A DNA stretch of 64,000 bases, from assembly GCA_032622095.1 (NCBI GenBank), contig CP136069.1, positions 119,774,126 through 119,838,125 of the forward strand. The letters are read 5' to 3'. Shown here piece after piece: positions 28,501 through 41,715 of this stretch (positions are counted from its first letter, which is position 1; every line of letters starts with the position of its first letter). A model generated the notes under the pieces. It was not told the DNA's origin, did no database searches, and saw only the letters and a program-made list of their open reading frames with translations. Source of the stretch: Siphonodentalium dalli (taxonomy: Eukaryota > Mollusca > Scaphopoda > Gadilida > Siphonodentaliidae). The translations under genes were made by a program, and so were the position numbers.

Positions 28501-31500
28501 CACACCGTCATAGTGGGAATTCTTAGTGAGAACACCATTCATTTGAACCATATTTAATACATGGAGGCATATTACATGCATGGAGGATAAACACGAAGTT
28601 CGGGCGGTTTCCCGATTAATCGATAATACCCGGTTAATATTTCAATATCGTCAGTAATATCGTCTAAACTAAAATAATAGTAATATCGTCGGCAATTAGA
28701 GGGTGCCAGACCATCATAAGCGTATACAAACAAATAGTTTAACTCAAGCCTAAATCGAGTTATTTAAGTTTTAAATTCCAACTAAATCCCTGTGTCCTGA
28801 TTTTTTCAATATTCCATCATCATAGTAAACAACGTTTAGGACGACTAACGAAATTAGGGGGATATGGAAACCCAGAATAAGTCCCCCTTTTGCTCACAAT
28901 ATTACACAAATCTCCGACTTCCCTGCGTACTTTTTATTACAAGAGAATTCACCAAATGAATTGGCGACAGCTAGATCAATTTGAATGTCAGTTTTGCCAC
29001 GCCCTCTTCCTTCAGTACAATCAGTGATCACTGGTACAATGATGCACATGCACCGTCAATCAAAATAGTAAATGAGCGAAGATACCGCCCCTTCTCGTCT
29101 GGAAGAAGCCACTTACTGCGATTGGTTAAAACCAATATTATAGAATTAGGGCTTCAAACCCGCCCAAAAATACATGGTGTCCTTGCTTGGCCGAATTCCA
29201 AAAGTTATGTACTACGTGTGTGTGGACTTCGCTAAAATTTGTCTTGACGGTAAACCACATTTCCATTTGTCTAGCGACGCAAGTGTCATCGGGAACAACA
29301 TATGTATTTACTCAACATAGTTGAATATACCAAGTTAGAAAAGGATAATATCGTATAGAACACTTTTAGTTTTGGCATAGACGAGATAATGGTTTTATTA
29401 ATTATCGGTATATACCAGAATTTGTCAAGTCACCGGAACGAAATTGTCCGAATAGCGGAATTTAACCGGTGAATTTACTTTTCATTCCGAATATCGATCG
29501 AGCATGAGGTTGTCACTGGTTGAGTGGTTGTGTATGTTATTCTTGACGTCAACTTGTCAAAATTAATGACAATGATGTGATTCTAGCGAACAGTGAGAAA
29601 TTGTTTTAAGTTACTAGTATCTGATGTTTTAAAAAACCGCGATTATATCATTAACCGCGGTTTTAATTTCCAAAAATCGCAGTTTTTATTTTCGTTAATA
29701 TCGTCCAGCCCTAACACGAACACATACCCCCCACCCAATATGGAGATAAAGTCAAGTGCGGTTAATACTAGTTTCGTTGTCCCGCCTGGATCCCCAAGCA
29801 CAATAATCAACGACACACATGTTCACATTTCCCGCCAAAAACTCAATTATGTTTTATTACACGTTGGCTAAAACTCTGTTTTATATAGCTGCGGTCATCA
29901 GTTGTTGGACTAATACAGACTAATGAACAAGCTATGCGTCCCGGGTGAAAGATTTCGCTACCATTCATATTTCGCCACTATAAATATCTCCTGCAGACAA
30001 ACCCTGCAGTATGACGTCACCGCGCACAAATCATTGTACCTGTTGGAATCTTATTGTAAGCTATACATTTGTAAACACTATTAAACTCGTAGCTCGTTCA
30101 TTTAGTCAGTCTTCAACCAGACGGCAGTCTTACGTACGTAATTAAATGACTAACTATTTGGATACCATCAACAGAATTAATGCACCCACGGAAATGATCG
30201 ACTTGCATAATATACGTAGCTTTGGATTGCTTTGTGGGACACTCAGGTGCAAGGAAATGGCTTCTTTTCAGTGTCAAATAACAAAATTTTCGCCTGACAT
30301 GACGAACCATGGTCGTCCCGTCGCATTATGTGTTTCCCCAATACGGACTCATTAATTCCCCCTGGCGGAAACCCTGGTATACCGTTATGTTGTAAACAAT
30401 TTGGTGGCCCTTTCTAACTAAAGATTAAATAGCGGGGTCTCCCCGGTGTTGAGTGTTTTGCTTATCGCATACTCTTTAACCTCTTCGCTGCTAAATGACG
30501 TTATGACGTCGTGTGCTGGGCTGTTGACGTTATTGCCATTTTCCAATGGGAAACTATAACGGGAATACCACAAGAACTATAAAACTGACTCGGTTGAAAG
30601 GCTATTATCGTTCACAATTGTGGAACATCATACACTGTTAGAAATTTGGAGATACAGTTATTCCGATGCACCAATCTCTGAGTTCCAGTTATGTATAATG
30701 GCCTACTTCTAGTGTGCTGAAGTAGGTCCGTAGTACCAACGGACCATATAGCACACGGCGTGCACTTTTACGTCCGTAATAGTTACGGACGTCATAGCAG
30801 CGAAGAGGTTAAGTACTGTTTGTTTACATAACGTGGCATTTTTTTAAATAACACAGAGTACTAACATGATAATAACTTGCAATTTACGCGATAATTATCA
30901 TTGTTATAAGAACAAAATTTGTCTATAATACAATATTCTCTGTTTACTGCGTTTATAATGGATGTGACTATTTCAATAGCAATACCGACCGCCAATGCTT
31001 GCCGTATCTTTAATAACTCACTTTGAATTCATTCAATTTAACGTTGCCTGAGATAATCGAGCTCAGTTCTGAGATGTTCATCGCTGACTGAGAAAGATGT
31101 AGTAGCTCATTCATCGCTTCCAGATATATCACAACAGTAGCGTTGTACCAAATCATTCGTTCTGTTTGTCTGAGAGTAGGTCTAAACACATCTTTCGTCC
31201 AGTCTGAAGCTGAACAAAGAACTAAGTCATAATTTGATAGGACTACTATACCGGGATGTGTCACCAGACATATATGTACATATGTAAGACAATAGAGCAT
31301 GCATTGAGCCACTGTAAGCCATCGAGTAATTCCAACACTACTTCAAGTCCCAGTATCACAGATTTCTGATCACATTATCCCTTTATATACTAAATGGATT
31401 CTCCCCGTCAGTTAAAAAGTGTACATAGGAATGATCTATTATTGATTTGCAGGGATATGCAGGTAATATAAGCAGACGACAGATAACTAAAGTACATAAG

Positions 31501-34500
31501 GAGTCGTGTTTATTGAGGGAAATGTTTATGGTCGTTTGTTGAACTTATTATCTCAACTTTTCCTGTGGGATAACTACTCACCAATGATGCTTTAGTATAT
31601 AAAGAGTTATGGAATGGAATATGTGATTTGTGTATCTGAACAAATGTGTCAGTTGTTTACAAGGACTTGGTGGTATCTATGTGCAATGGGGTGATATTCC
31701 AGTCAAAGTAACCCTCTGTGTGTTCTTTTCTCCACCAATAAAACTGAGAATGTGGATAATGTGTAATAATGCATCGTGAGAAATGTTACTATCAACCAAC
31801 AGAAATAACATAATATGCCAACAGACCAGTCCTGACAGCCATTTGATATTTTCTTGATTTACTTGATTACCCTATTGTCTTGTACTCGCAATTCATAAAA
31901 CACAGACATAATAAATATGTGGTATAAAATAAGGTCAGTAATATGCTTTGTTACAGTCTACGAGACAAAGGGGATTAACTGTAAACACAATTTTATAATT
32001 ACCTTTTGCCGTTTCTTGAAAAGTGACGTAATCAACATTGAGAGCCTACGGCAAACAAACTACTTATTCCAGTCTCAATGAAAATTTTACAGAACATTGT
32101 TTTTTCTGACGTTCATATTTTAACCACAGTAGATTAACAATTTTCTGTTTGATGAAAGTTTGATTATGATAGAAAGAAGATTACATACATGTATCCACCT
32201 GTTATATGATTGGATAGTCACATCAAATAATCACAAGTTTTTTGCCAAATGAAACGATTTTTTTGCCATTGGCAATTTGGCAAGTAGCATGAATGCTTGT
32301 ATGGTTGATGTCTTCAATAGAGTGGTTAGCCTATTGAAATGTTCAGCCTATTCTCTTATTCTACAGACCACTTACTATTTCTTGAAGAATTTAAATCACT
32401 GACGGCATGAAGCACCTCATCTCTAAATTTCCTCTGGTTTATTTCCATCAAAATATCATTGGATCTGTTCACGAGGTTGAGACTATCAGCTTTTCCAATG
32501 ATGTTCATTATTCTACCAATGAGTTGCAGTGCTTCTTCTGTTGTGTCTGCAAAGGAAAGAAGATATTTGAGTAGACCATAAAGAAAGAATTAATGGTATA
32601 AATACATCTTTTATTAAATACATGTCAGATGAAAATAAATTGTACAAAACAGTGAATGGTTCAAGATAGATTATCTGTTCCAAGATATCAGTTTTATGTT
32701 TTATAACATTTATTTTAGTTTTTGTATGTGGCCCATACATTCAAGCCTTGAAATAGCGTGTCTGTCATTTGCAGAATGAGGTCCCCAGAGGGTGAATTTA
32801 GTGATGCTACCCCGCATAGCGGGCTAGCATCACCAAATGCACCCTCTGGGGACCTCATTCTGCTTACACCTCAGCAGAATGAGGTTCACAGAGGGTGAAT
32901 TTGCTGGGTAGCATCACTAAATTCACCCTCTAGGGACCTCATTCTGCAAATGACAGATGCACTATTTCAAGGCTTACATACATTCTGCTTGAAGTTGTAT
33001 TTTTATGACCTCCATGCTTTTATCTGGGACATTTACTGCTCTCAGAAAGCAAAGTCATTCGATATTTATCAAACTATTTCAATACAGGGCAAAATTCAAA
33101 AGCGAATATTATTAGCAGGCCTCGATCAGCTTACCAGGCGATTAGGGCGAAATAGTCGCCCTCGACGCCTTGAAGCCGCCTTAGTGTCGCACCAGGGAGA
33201 AGTGAATTTTACCAAAATTATCCTACGGCTGTAGCAAGCGATAAGCCATGCATGCTATAGTGTTACAAATCAATTATGAATATATCGCCTGCGAGTCAAA
33301 CAGTGACAAAATGTTGACACAAGGTCGACTCCTTTTGTTTAACAGCGTTAAGTAAGTAAATGCGGTCTTCAATGTCCAGACAAGGATTATAATATATCAA
33401 ACAAAGAAGCCTTCCGTTTTGGCCATACTTAATAAAGTGTTGGTTTCTGCTCGTCCCGACCGACTGCTTTAAAACCGCCGACTCAAATTATTATTATATT
33501 GCCGATTTAAACGTTTTGTTTGTTTTAGTTCCGTTTCCGTCTTTGTGGTATTCCGTGTTTTTACGCAATAACAGAATGCGAATCGAACGGACCTCAAATA
33601 ATTCTATTGAATCCATACTCCCTTTAAATTATCCGATGTTACCTGATGTTACTGAATATATTTGGCGACAAAATTATCTGAGAGCACCATTTTATAGTGT
33701 GCAAATAAAGTTTTAATCGTTGTATTGCCTTGTTCGAAATAAAACGTGATCCATAACCGGAAAATCGTAATTTTATTCCCAATGATTCAGTGATTTTAGA
33801 GACACTCGGTAGTCGATGTCAAGACTCAAAGCCGTTAATTGTGGCAATATATGCAAACCAAATGCAACAAACAATCTATATTACATTTAAATGAAAAATT
33901 TGAATTTTTTTCCATGATAATGTTTTTTTCGTTTGTTTAACCTATACATATTAAATAAATTATCAGATGAAATTATTCTCCAGTCTCTCACTTCTCCCTA
34001 TTTTTCTCTCACTTCTCCCTATTTCTGCCAGAGGGCCTGATTATTAGGTGTATTTTGGAACGCAATCCGCCATGTGGTTTTAACACATATATAAACTCAA
34101 GTCTAAATATGTTACCCGTCAATTTAGAATTTACTCATTCTGAATTATAATTGATAATAAATCTTGCAAATAGAATGTGTAAACAATGAATGAGTACTTA
34201 CAATTGCTTTCCTCAGATGCAGTTAAACATACGTTGCTCATACTATTAGCCTGACACTGGAAACTGTTACTTACTCCAATAGCAACAGGTCCACGTAGAA
34301 GGAGAGGAAAGGTCTAGAACGAAAAAATTTAAAGTCTAGACAGAATATATAAGAATATGTAATATGTGATATGTGTAACAGGCAACAACTGGTTGTTATA
34401 TTCTATGGTATTAGCAATTTTCAAAAAACTAATGATGTGTTCAGGTTTTCCAGCTAATTTTTAGGTAACCTATTTTACTTTTTAGTTAGAACTTAGTGTA

Positions 34501-37500
34501 TAAAATATCATGTTTGGAATGAAAATTGCAAATATGAAAAAAGTTATTTTTGTTTGAAATTGAATTTTTATTTCGTTTTTTTTTTTAATGTTTTGAAGGG
34601 ATACCAAAAATAATTTTGCTAATTTTTCAGTAAAAAATTGAGATTATTTGGCATTTATAGGTCTAGTTTATATGTCACATTTAGTTTTCGACATTTTTAA
34701 ATAGAAAAAAGCAGATATCAAATTTAAAATAATTTTTTTATGTTATTGGAACTGGAAGTCTGGAACCCTAAATACATCTATACTAAAGTGACTTCAATAA
34801 AAATACATACCTGATTAAGCAGCACATCACTCATGTTATGGAACCATGTACTCATATAAGAGCTTGTGTTGACCGAGGAGGTCAAGTTCAGTATATACTG
34901 AAATGCAAATCATAAATATTTGAAAATTCTTTGTTAGGCCGTGAAAAGTCAATTTCACGTTTCTCAGCCAAAAAAGTTTGAAAATCATGTATGCGCGTAT
35001 CCATATTTTATTTTTTTATTTTTGGGACATATGTTAATGAAGCATTAAACTTCCACATCGGCTAGCTCCAAGTCTAATTTCAGTTACCTGTGGCCATTAT
35101 ATTCCCCAAAATACGTCAGTAATAAAGTTAGTTGATAGATTTCACGTGATTTATTTCAACAAAAATTGTCTAATCAAGTATGACCAACACATTTTAGACT
35201 GAGATTACAGTCGCAATGTTTAACAAACTTTTGGACATAGTGCCTATTACAGTAATGATTCGGATATATGAACTGGGAAAACCGGTCTGTTCGATCTGAA
35301 TTCTGAGCGTGTTTGTATAAAAACTGTACAGCAATTATTTCATAACTTTGTGAATAAAAAGGTTTCACGCGCAGGGTTGCAGGACCAAGAGAAATGGGAA
35401 ACTGACTGCTTGGCCTTATCGTTTAAATTAACTTCTCTGCTCTTATCCAGAGGTGATATTCATTTCTAAATGAACCAACAGATAACTTAAATCAAAGCAA
35501 ATATAACTGAACTGAAGAAATATATATTTAGGGTCACATAAAGTTGTGAACAATGTTTATCTGATCTAAAGTAAACCTGTAAGTCATATTGGCCTATTTA
35601 AATAATTTTGGAATATTTTAATCAAAAGGTGTTTATGCATGTTCAGTGAACATTCATAAACACCTTTTGCTGTTTTCGATTTTAGTATTAATTGTTCTGT
35701 GGATGTCTATAGATCAGATCAAAGCAATGAGCTCAGGATGAGTTTGCTTAACGAAAAAAAGATTATCTCATTATTTGAAACTTCATTGACTTAATTAGAG
35801 CCATTATGACAATTAAATATTGTATGACATTTTGTTTCCATAAAGTTCCCAGCTCAGGAACTTTGTCTTGAGTGAAGTGAGGCATGTAAACAGAAAAACC
35901 CCAGTTTGTATACAGTGTTTGTCACTGTTTGATGTAGTGTAAAGTTTTATATAATATACAATCAACAATCGTCATAATATAATTTGTATGTTTTCCAGCC
36001 ACTGACATTTCTATACGATCATTGATCTGTCCAAAAACGATGCTGATTGCTTATAATTACAACAATGATACTTTATTTTCAACTATCTAGTGTGAATCCC
36101 TCCCAGAAAATAAATTGACAAACGTTGGACAATCTCCAAATCTGTTTGATGGTCCAAAAATAGATTGGCTGAATCTAACATTGACCAAGCGAATGACAAA
36201 AAATAAACATAATTCAACTTCCACTTCAAGTGAAAAACTACCCACAATGAAGACAATATATCTGAAATAATTCCTATATGCCTGCAATGTGTACATTTGC
36301 AAAAACATCATAATAATCATCAACACACCCCGAGGTGAGCGAATCCCGGAGTGATGGTCCTTGATGGGTTAGCGATCCCTGGTGATACCTCCCAATGTAA
36401 ACATATGCCTTGGTCACATTTGACGCTCTCGCAACCAATGATAGTCATTGGTATGAAGCAGAAGAAAATGTTAATGTGATAGTTATCAGGTAGCACTTTT
36501 CATTCCTAATATAACTATCCCGGTTATCAGTTCGTTGATCAGTTTCATACCTTTGTTTTCGATGGAACTATATGTTGTCCACAGACACCTTTTCCGAAAA
36601 TTAGGCAAATAAAAAACTACAAATTTTTAGAGTACTTTGGATCATTACAAAAACACGGAAACTGCCGAAATGTAATAACAGAAATGCAGTAAATTGTTTG
36701 TAAGGAACAGAAACATGCAATATAGTCATTAACTATTTTGTCAATTTTTTAACATTGAATTTTTGTGTTGTTTTTAACTCGAATTCCACCGGATTTATCA
36801 TCCCGTGTTTTTGCATCTTCTGTGATATCATGATATGGGCATCTGTTAAACTTGCCAATTTTCTTGAAGTATTACTAGTGACTAGTCAACTACAACTTAA
36901 AGGTTCCGTGCTAGCCTCTCAACTAATCAAAAACATGCATTTCAATGAAATCAAAAGTATTTGTAATGATATTGGAATAATATAAATTATAAACTTCTCT
37001 TAATATTCTTGGACATTAAGAATTATCCTTTTGGAGAATTCAATCATTCAGACTAAACCGAAGTTCATAAAATTCAGAAAACTAAGATAAACAGATTGGT
37101 AAATTATTTTAACCCTTTACCCAACAGAACGGCCCTGTGCCAATGCATTCTCTTATATATGCGAGTCGACCATAGGTCGCCTCGCATATATAAGAGAATG
37201 CATTGGCTTAACACATTAAAAATTATAAAACTGTTAAAGAATGTAAGAAAAAATGGTAAATGGCCAATGCATTTTCTTATATATGCGAGGCGACCTATGG
37301 TCGACTCGCATATATAAGAGAATGCATTGGCACAGGGCATAACTGTTACTATCACAATGTGGTCAAGGAGCCGGTTCCAATGATATCCATATTTGTATGA
37401 TGTTATTGAGACAGACCGAAGATATTTTAGGCTGTTGAAGCTTTATTTGGGCGGTTTTTGCCGTTTTGTTGGGTAAAGGGTTAATACACAAACCATGAGA

Positions 37501-40500
37501 CCATCCAAGTCTGTTGAGATGTTCATTAGTTTCTGCGATGCTATGATTCCATTATACAGTTCCTTCATGTCATACAGTGCAGAGGTCATATCAATCGTAT
37601 CTACCTCAAATATATCCAGTAAGATATCCAAGCATTCATCACATTCTGAATGAAATGAAACAAACATTGAAACAAACATGGCTCATTCGAACCCAAAAAT
37701 AAATGATATACTGTATACATATTAAATGATATACTGTAAACATAATAAATAATATTCTGAATACATAATTTTGGAGGCGAGAGATATCAAAACAAACTTA
37801 TATGGAATATTTTCGACCGAACTAGTTGATATTGCAATGAAAATCGTTTCTAAATTGTATTTTATAATTTAATTGCGATAAATCTGAGTTTGTTCCAATT
37901 GTGTCATTCTCAGGTTTCAAACTGTTGTTATCAATGTCATACATGTAATATGGCCGGCTCCTGACAGTCTATACATAATTTGGAAGAAGATAACTAATCA
38001 ACCATACCTGCATAGAAGATTTTTCACCTAACTCGTCGATACATGTATCACTGGAAAATGTGCTTTGTTTCCTATAATTTGCCATAATTTGAGTGTTCGG
38101 GTTGTAACTGAATGTTTTACGTGGATGGCAATCAAACATGGCTGGAGAAAAAAGGACTTATTTTTTTGTTTTTCGAAGTTGTAATTTGATCTTGAATCTG
38201 TTCATTTACTGCACTATTACTGATACTCAAATGCATCAAGGTACGAAAAAGAGAATAGATGAATTTGGCACTGTCAAATTATATCTATTATAGTTGAATA
38301 CAAATAAAATAGTTGAATTTAGATTATACCCGACTTGCTTATATAACTATAATAAGTAAAACTAACCTATACACTGCTCGCCGGGTATCGGTGCCCATCG
38401 TGGAAGACATGAGTCACAATTGTGACCAGTGTAACCTGGGAGGCAGTAGCATACACCAGTCGTACTGTTACATGTCTCTGATGTGCCAGATATATCACAG
38501 TCACATCCTGAAAGAAATAATATAACCCCTTCTATACTAAGTGGACTATCCTACTCAGTTATAAAAGTACACACTGGGAATGGTATATCATTATACATCT
38601 GGAGGTGTTTTCAGGAAAAATGAGACTTAATGAGCTGACAACAGATAAAACAAGTAGAGAAGGGGGTCCTATTTATTGGAGCGAAATGTTCAGATAATAA
38701 GTTCAATAAATGGTCATTTGATGAACTTAGTGTTTGAATATTTCCTAAGGGAACTACTTGAGTAATTAGTAGAGAAAGAGTTAAATATATTATCGAATGA
38801 TCATGCATTTCTTATATATAATACTTATTTCAGTAGAATCAGTTGATACTGGATAGATGTGAGACATCAATGACCTTTTCATTCACAGCCTTGAAATAGT
38901 GTGCCTGTCATTTGCAGAATGAGGTCCCCAGAGGGTGAATTTAGTGATGCTACCCCGCATAGCAGGCTAGCATCACCAAATTCATCCTCTGGGGACCTCA
39001 TTCTGCTTACACCTCAGCAGAATGAGGTTCCCAGAGGGTGAATTTGGTGATGCTAGCCCGCTATGCGGGGTAGCATCACTATATTCACCCTCTGGGAACC
39101 TCATTCTGCAAATGACAGACACACTATTTCAAGGCTTGTTTCATTCACAATCATTTATAACAGCTAAGATGTTGTTGTATTTTTTCATATACTTTTCAAA
39201 CATTCATCACAAGGCAGTGGAAATTAAATAACAATATTAGACTATAAATGAATCTTTGTGTTGGATAGATATTGACAATCAATAAAGTTAATGTTTTTCA
39301 TTTTGCCTTAACATCTGACATGCTTTGTAAGGGGTAGGCATCTATTCAGACAATCATAACTTATTGAAGTACCCCACCCATATAAACGCACTAATTCCCA
39401 ATTGTTATATTACCTGCGATTTGTTTAACTATTACAACGATCAAATCAAAAACATGACATGATTTATTTGCACGTATAGTTGTCTCAGTCTCAGAGACTC
39501 CTGGGGTCGGTTGGGTTAGGTTATGGAGAAACACCGATTTATCCAATTATTCTCTAGGGAGAAAGACGCATCTAAACTTTAAGCCTGAGAGGTTTAACAT
39601 CTTACTCTGGCATCCTTCCTCTGTGTAGTTCCAGTATCCCATGATGCATCTATCACAAGTTTGACCTTCAACCCCTTGTCTGCATGTAGTACATTGACCG
39701 GTCAACACATTACACGATAGTTCAGTTGATGCTGGCCCACAACCACAAGGCTTACATCCATCACAATTGTAAAAGCCATATGATGATTCCTGTAAATTTG
39801 TAAAAAAAAACAAAGATGTTGGCAGAATTTAAGCAGCCAAAAAATTATTCCTATAAAATATAAACATGCACACAGAAAATGTTAATTGCAAAATTTGTAT
39901 CCTACAAATATTATCACAGGAAGCTGAGGTTATGACTTTTGTTTATGACGTTGTACATAAAATTTAGTTGATACATTGCCATGTAAAAAGTATTTTGTAC
40001 AGTAAAAATAAAAACAATTTCTAATTATTTTAACTTATCATCTGACATTTGCAAGGGGTAGCCATTGGAACTTATTGAAGTACTCCGCCCTTACAAACAC
40101 ACTATTTACCCAATTGTTATATCACCTGCTATTTGTTTAACTATTACAACGTTGCTTTGCTGACTGCTTTAAGCCTTCCATAACCAAATAATAATAAATA
40201 AATCATAATAGATAGAGTGCAGAGCCACTCGTGGAATTATTTTTTTTTTTCATCTCTAATGAGATAATTCCCATATCCAACCAAAAAGTGTAGATGTTCC
40301 AGGGACGCCGGAAGCACCAAAGGGCAAGGGGGCAAACCAGTCAGGAGGGCACTTTTCGGGTGCCCACTGGTCTCCCCTAGGCCAGGGCAAGGGGGGCAAG
40401 TGCCCCTGCATGCCCCCTTCTCCAGTTCCCCGAGAAGTTTTGTTTATTTGTTATTACAGTTAATCCCGCTTTATCACATAGCCTCGGTGCAAGAGGAATT

Positions 40501-41684
40501 TATGTTAATAAGCGTGTATGTTTATGTGCGGGATTCCGATATTTGGCCCCATTTTGTGTACTTTGTATGGACATTTGACCACATTTTCCCGTCGCCATCA
40601 TCAATCATTGAATATGGCGGTTGTTTTATTTATTTTTTTACTATTCTTCTTTTTATGCCACCAAAATAAACTTGACACAACATAACTTTGATGAATGATT
40701 GGAGAATCAATCTTGATGCAAGTATTATGCATGAAAAAGAACCAGAAACAAGTGAATTTAAGCGCCGCAAGTCGGCTTCCATTTTCACTAAATTCGACAT
40801 CCGGTTACAAGTCAGGAGGAGTAACTCTATCTGTAGACATTGGAGTGAATAGGGGATTTCCGCTGGGAATTCCACAAAGTAAAACAAGCTTTACATTAAT
40901 TTTTCGTATTTAACTCCGAGTGACAAATCGTTACGTTTATGTTTAGACATTTTGGATGGTTATGATGAGAGAAAGTATGGCTTGAGTTTTATATGATATG
41001 AATCAGACAGCGTGGGACTATGGTACCGGTTTAACAGTTTATCTTCCCCCCCTGGGTATCTTCCCCCCCGGGGGGGAAGATATCCCGGGGTATCTTCCCC
41101 CCCGCCCTGGGTATCTTCCCCCCCACTCATATATTTTTTTCCCCTCACTTACTATATAGTATTATGGTAAGAAATGCCGAGAAAACTATTAAAAAAATTT
41201 AATTTTTTTTTATTTTGAAGCATAAATATGTCAAAATATTACCTTACGATTTTATCGTTTAGTTTGCTTTATATTGTCATGAAATGGCGAGAAATTAACT
41301 TTATATGAGAACAATTTAATAGAGTAAGAATTTGGGGTGGGAGGGAGGGGAAATATCCAGGCCTGAGTATTCCCCCCCCCCCCCCCCCACCCAGCGGCTA
41401 CATATGACAAAAATTAAACGTATGATTTTATTGCTTAATTTGCTTTATATAGTTATGAAATGGCGAGAAATTAACTTTATATGAGCAAAATTTGATAGAG
41501 TAAGAATTTGGGGTGGGGGGGGGGAGATACCCAGGCCTGAGTATCTTTCCCCCCCACCCAGTGCCTACATATGACAAACATTAAACGTATGATTTTATTG
41601 CTTAATTTGCTTTATATAGTCATGAAATGGCGAGAAATTAACTTTATATGAGCAAAATTTGATTAGAGTAAGAATTGTGGGGGT

Positions 41685-41715
<31 letters not shown>

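Larger units (their letters stand above)
28375..31021 (-). other. Intron between exons 11 and 12
   Basis: It contains a possible hAT terminal remnant (29,632-29,716) and the TTAA MITE at 30,476-30,812. The rest (28,400-29,600 and 29,720-30,475) shows no recognisable exon. An undetected micro-exon of length 1 mod 3 here would be the alternative to mutually exclusive use of exons 11 and 12. Confidence 0.55.
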
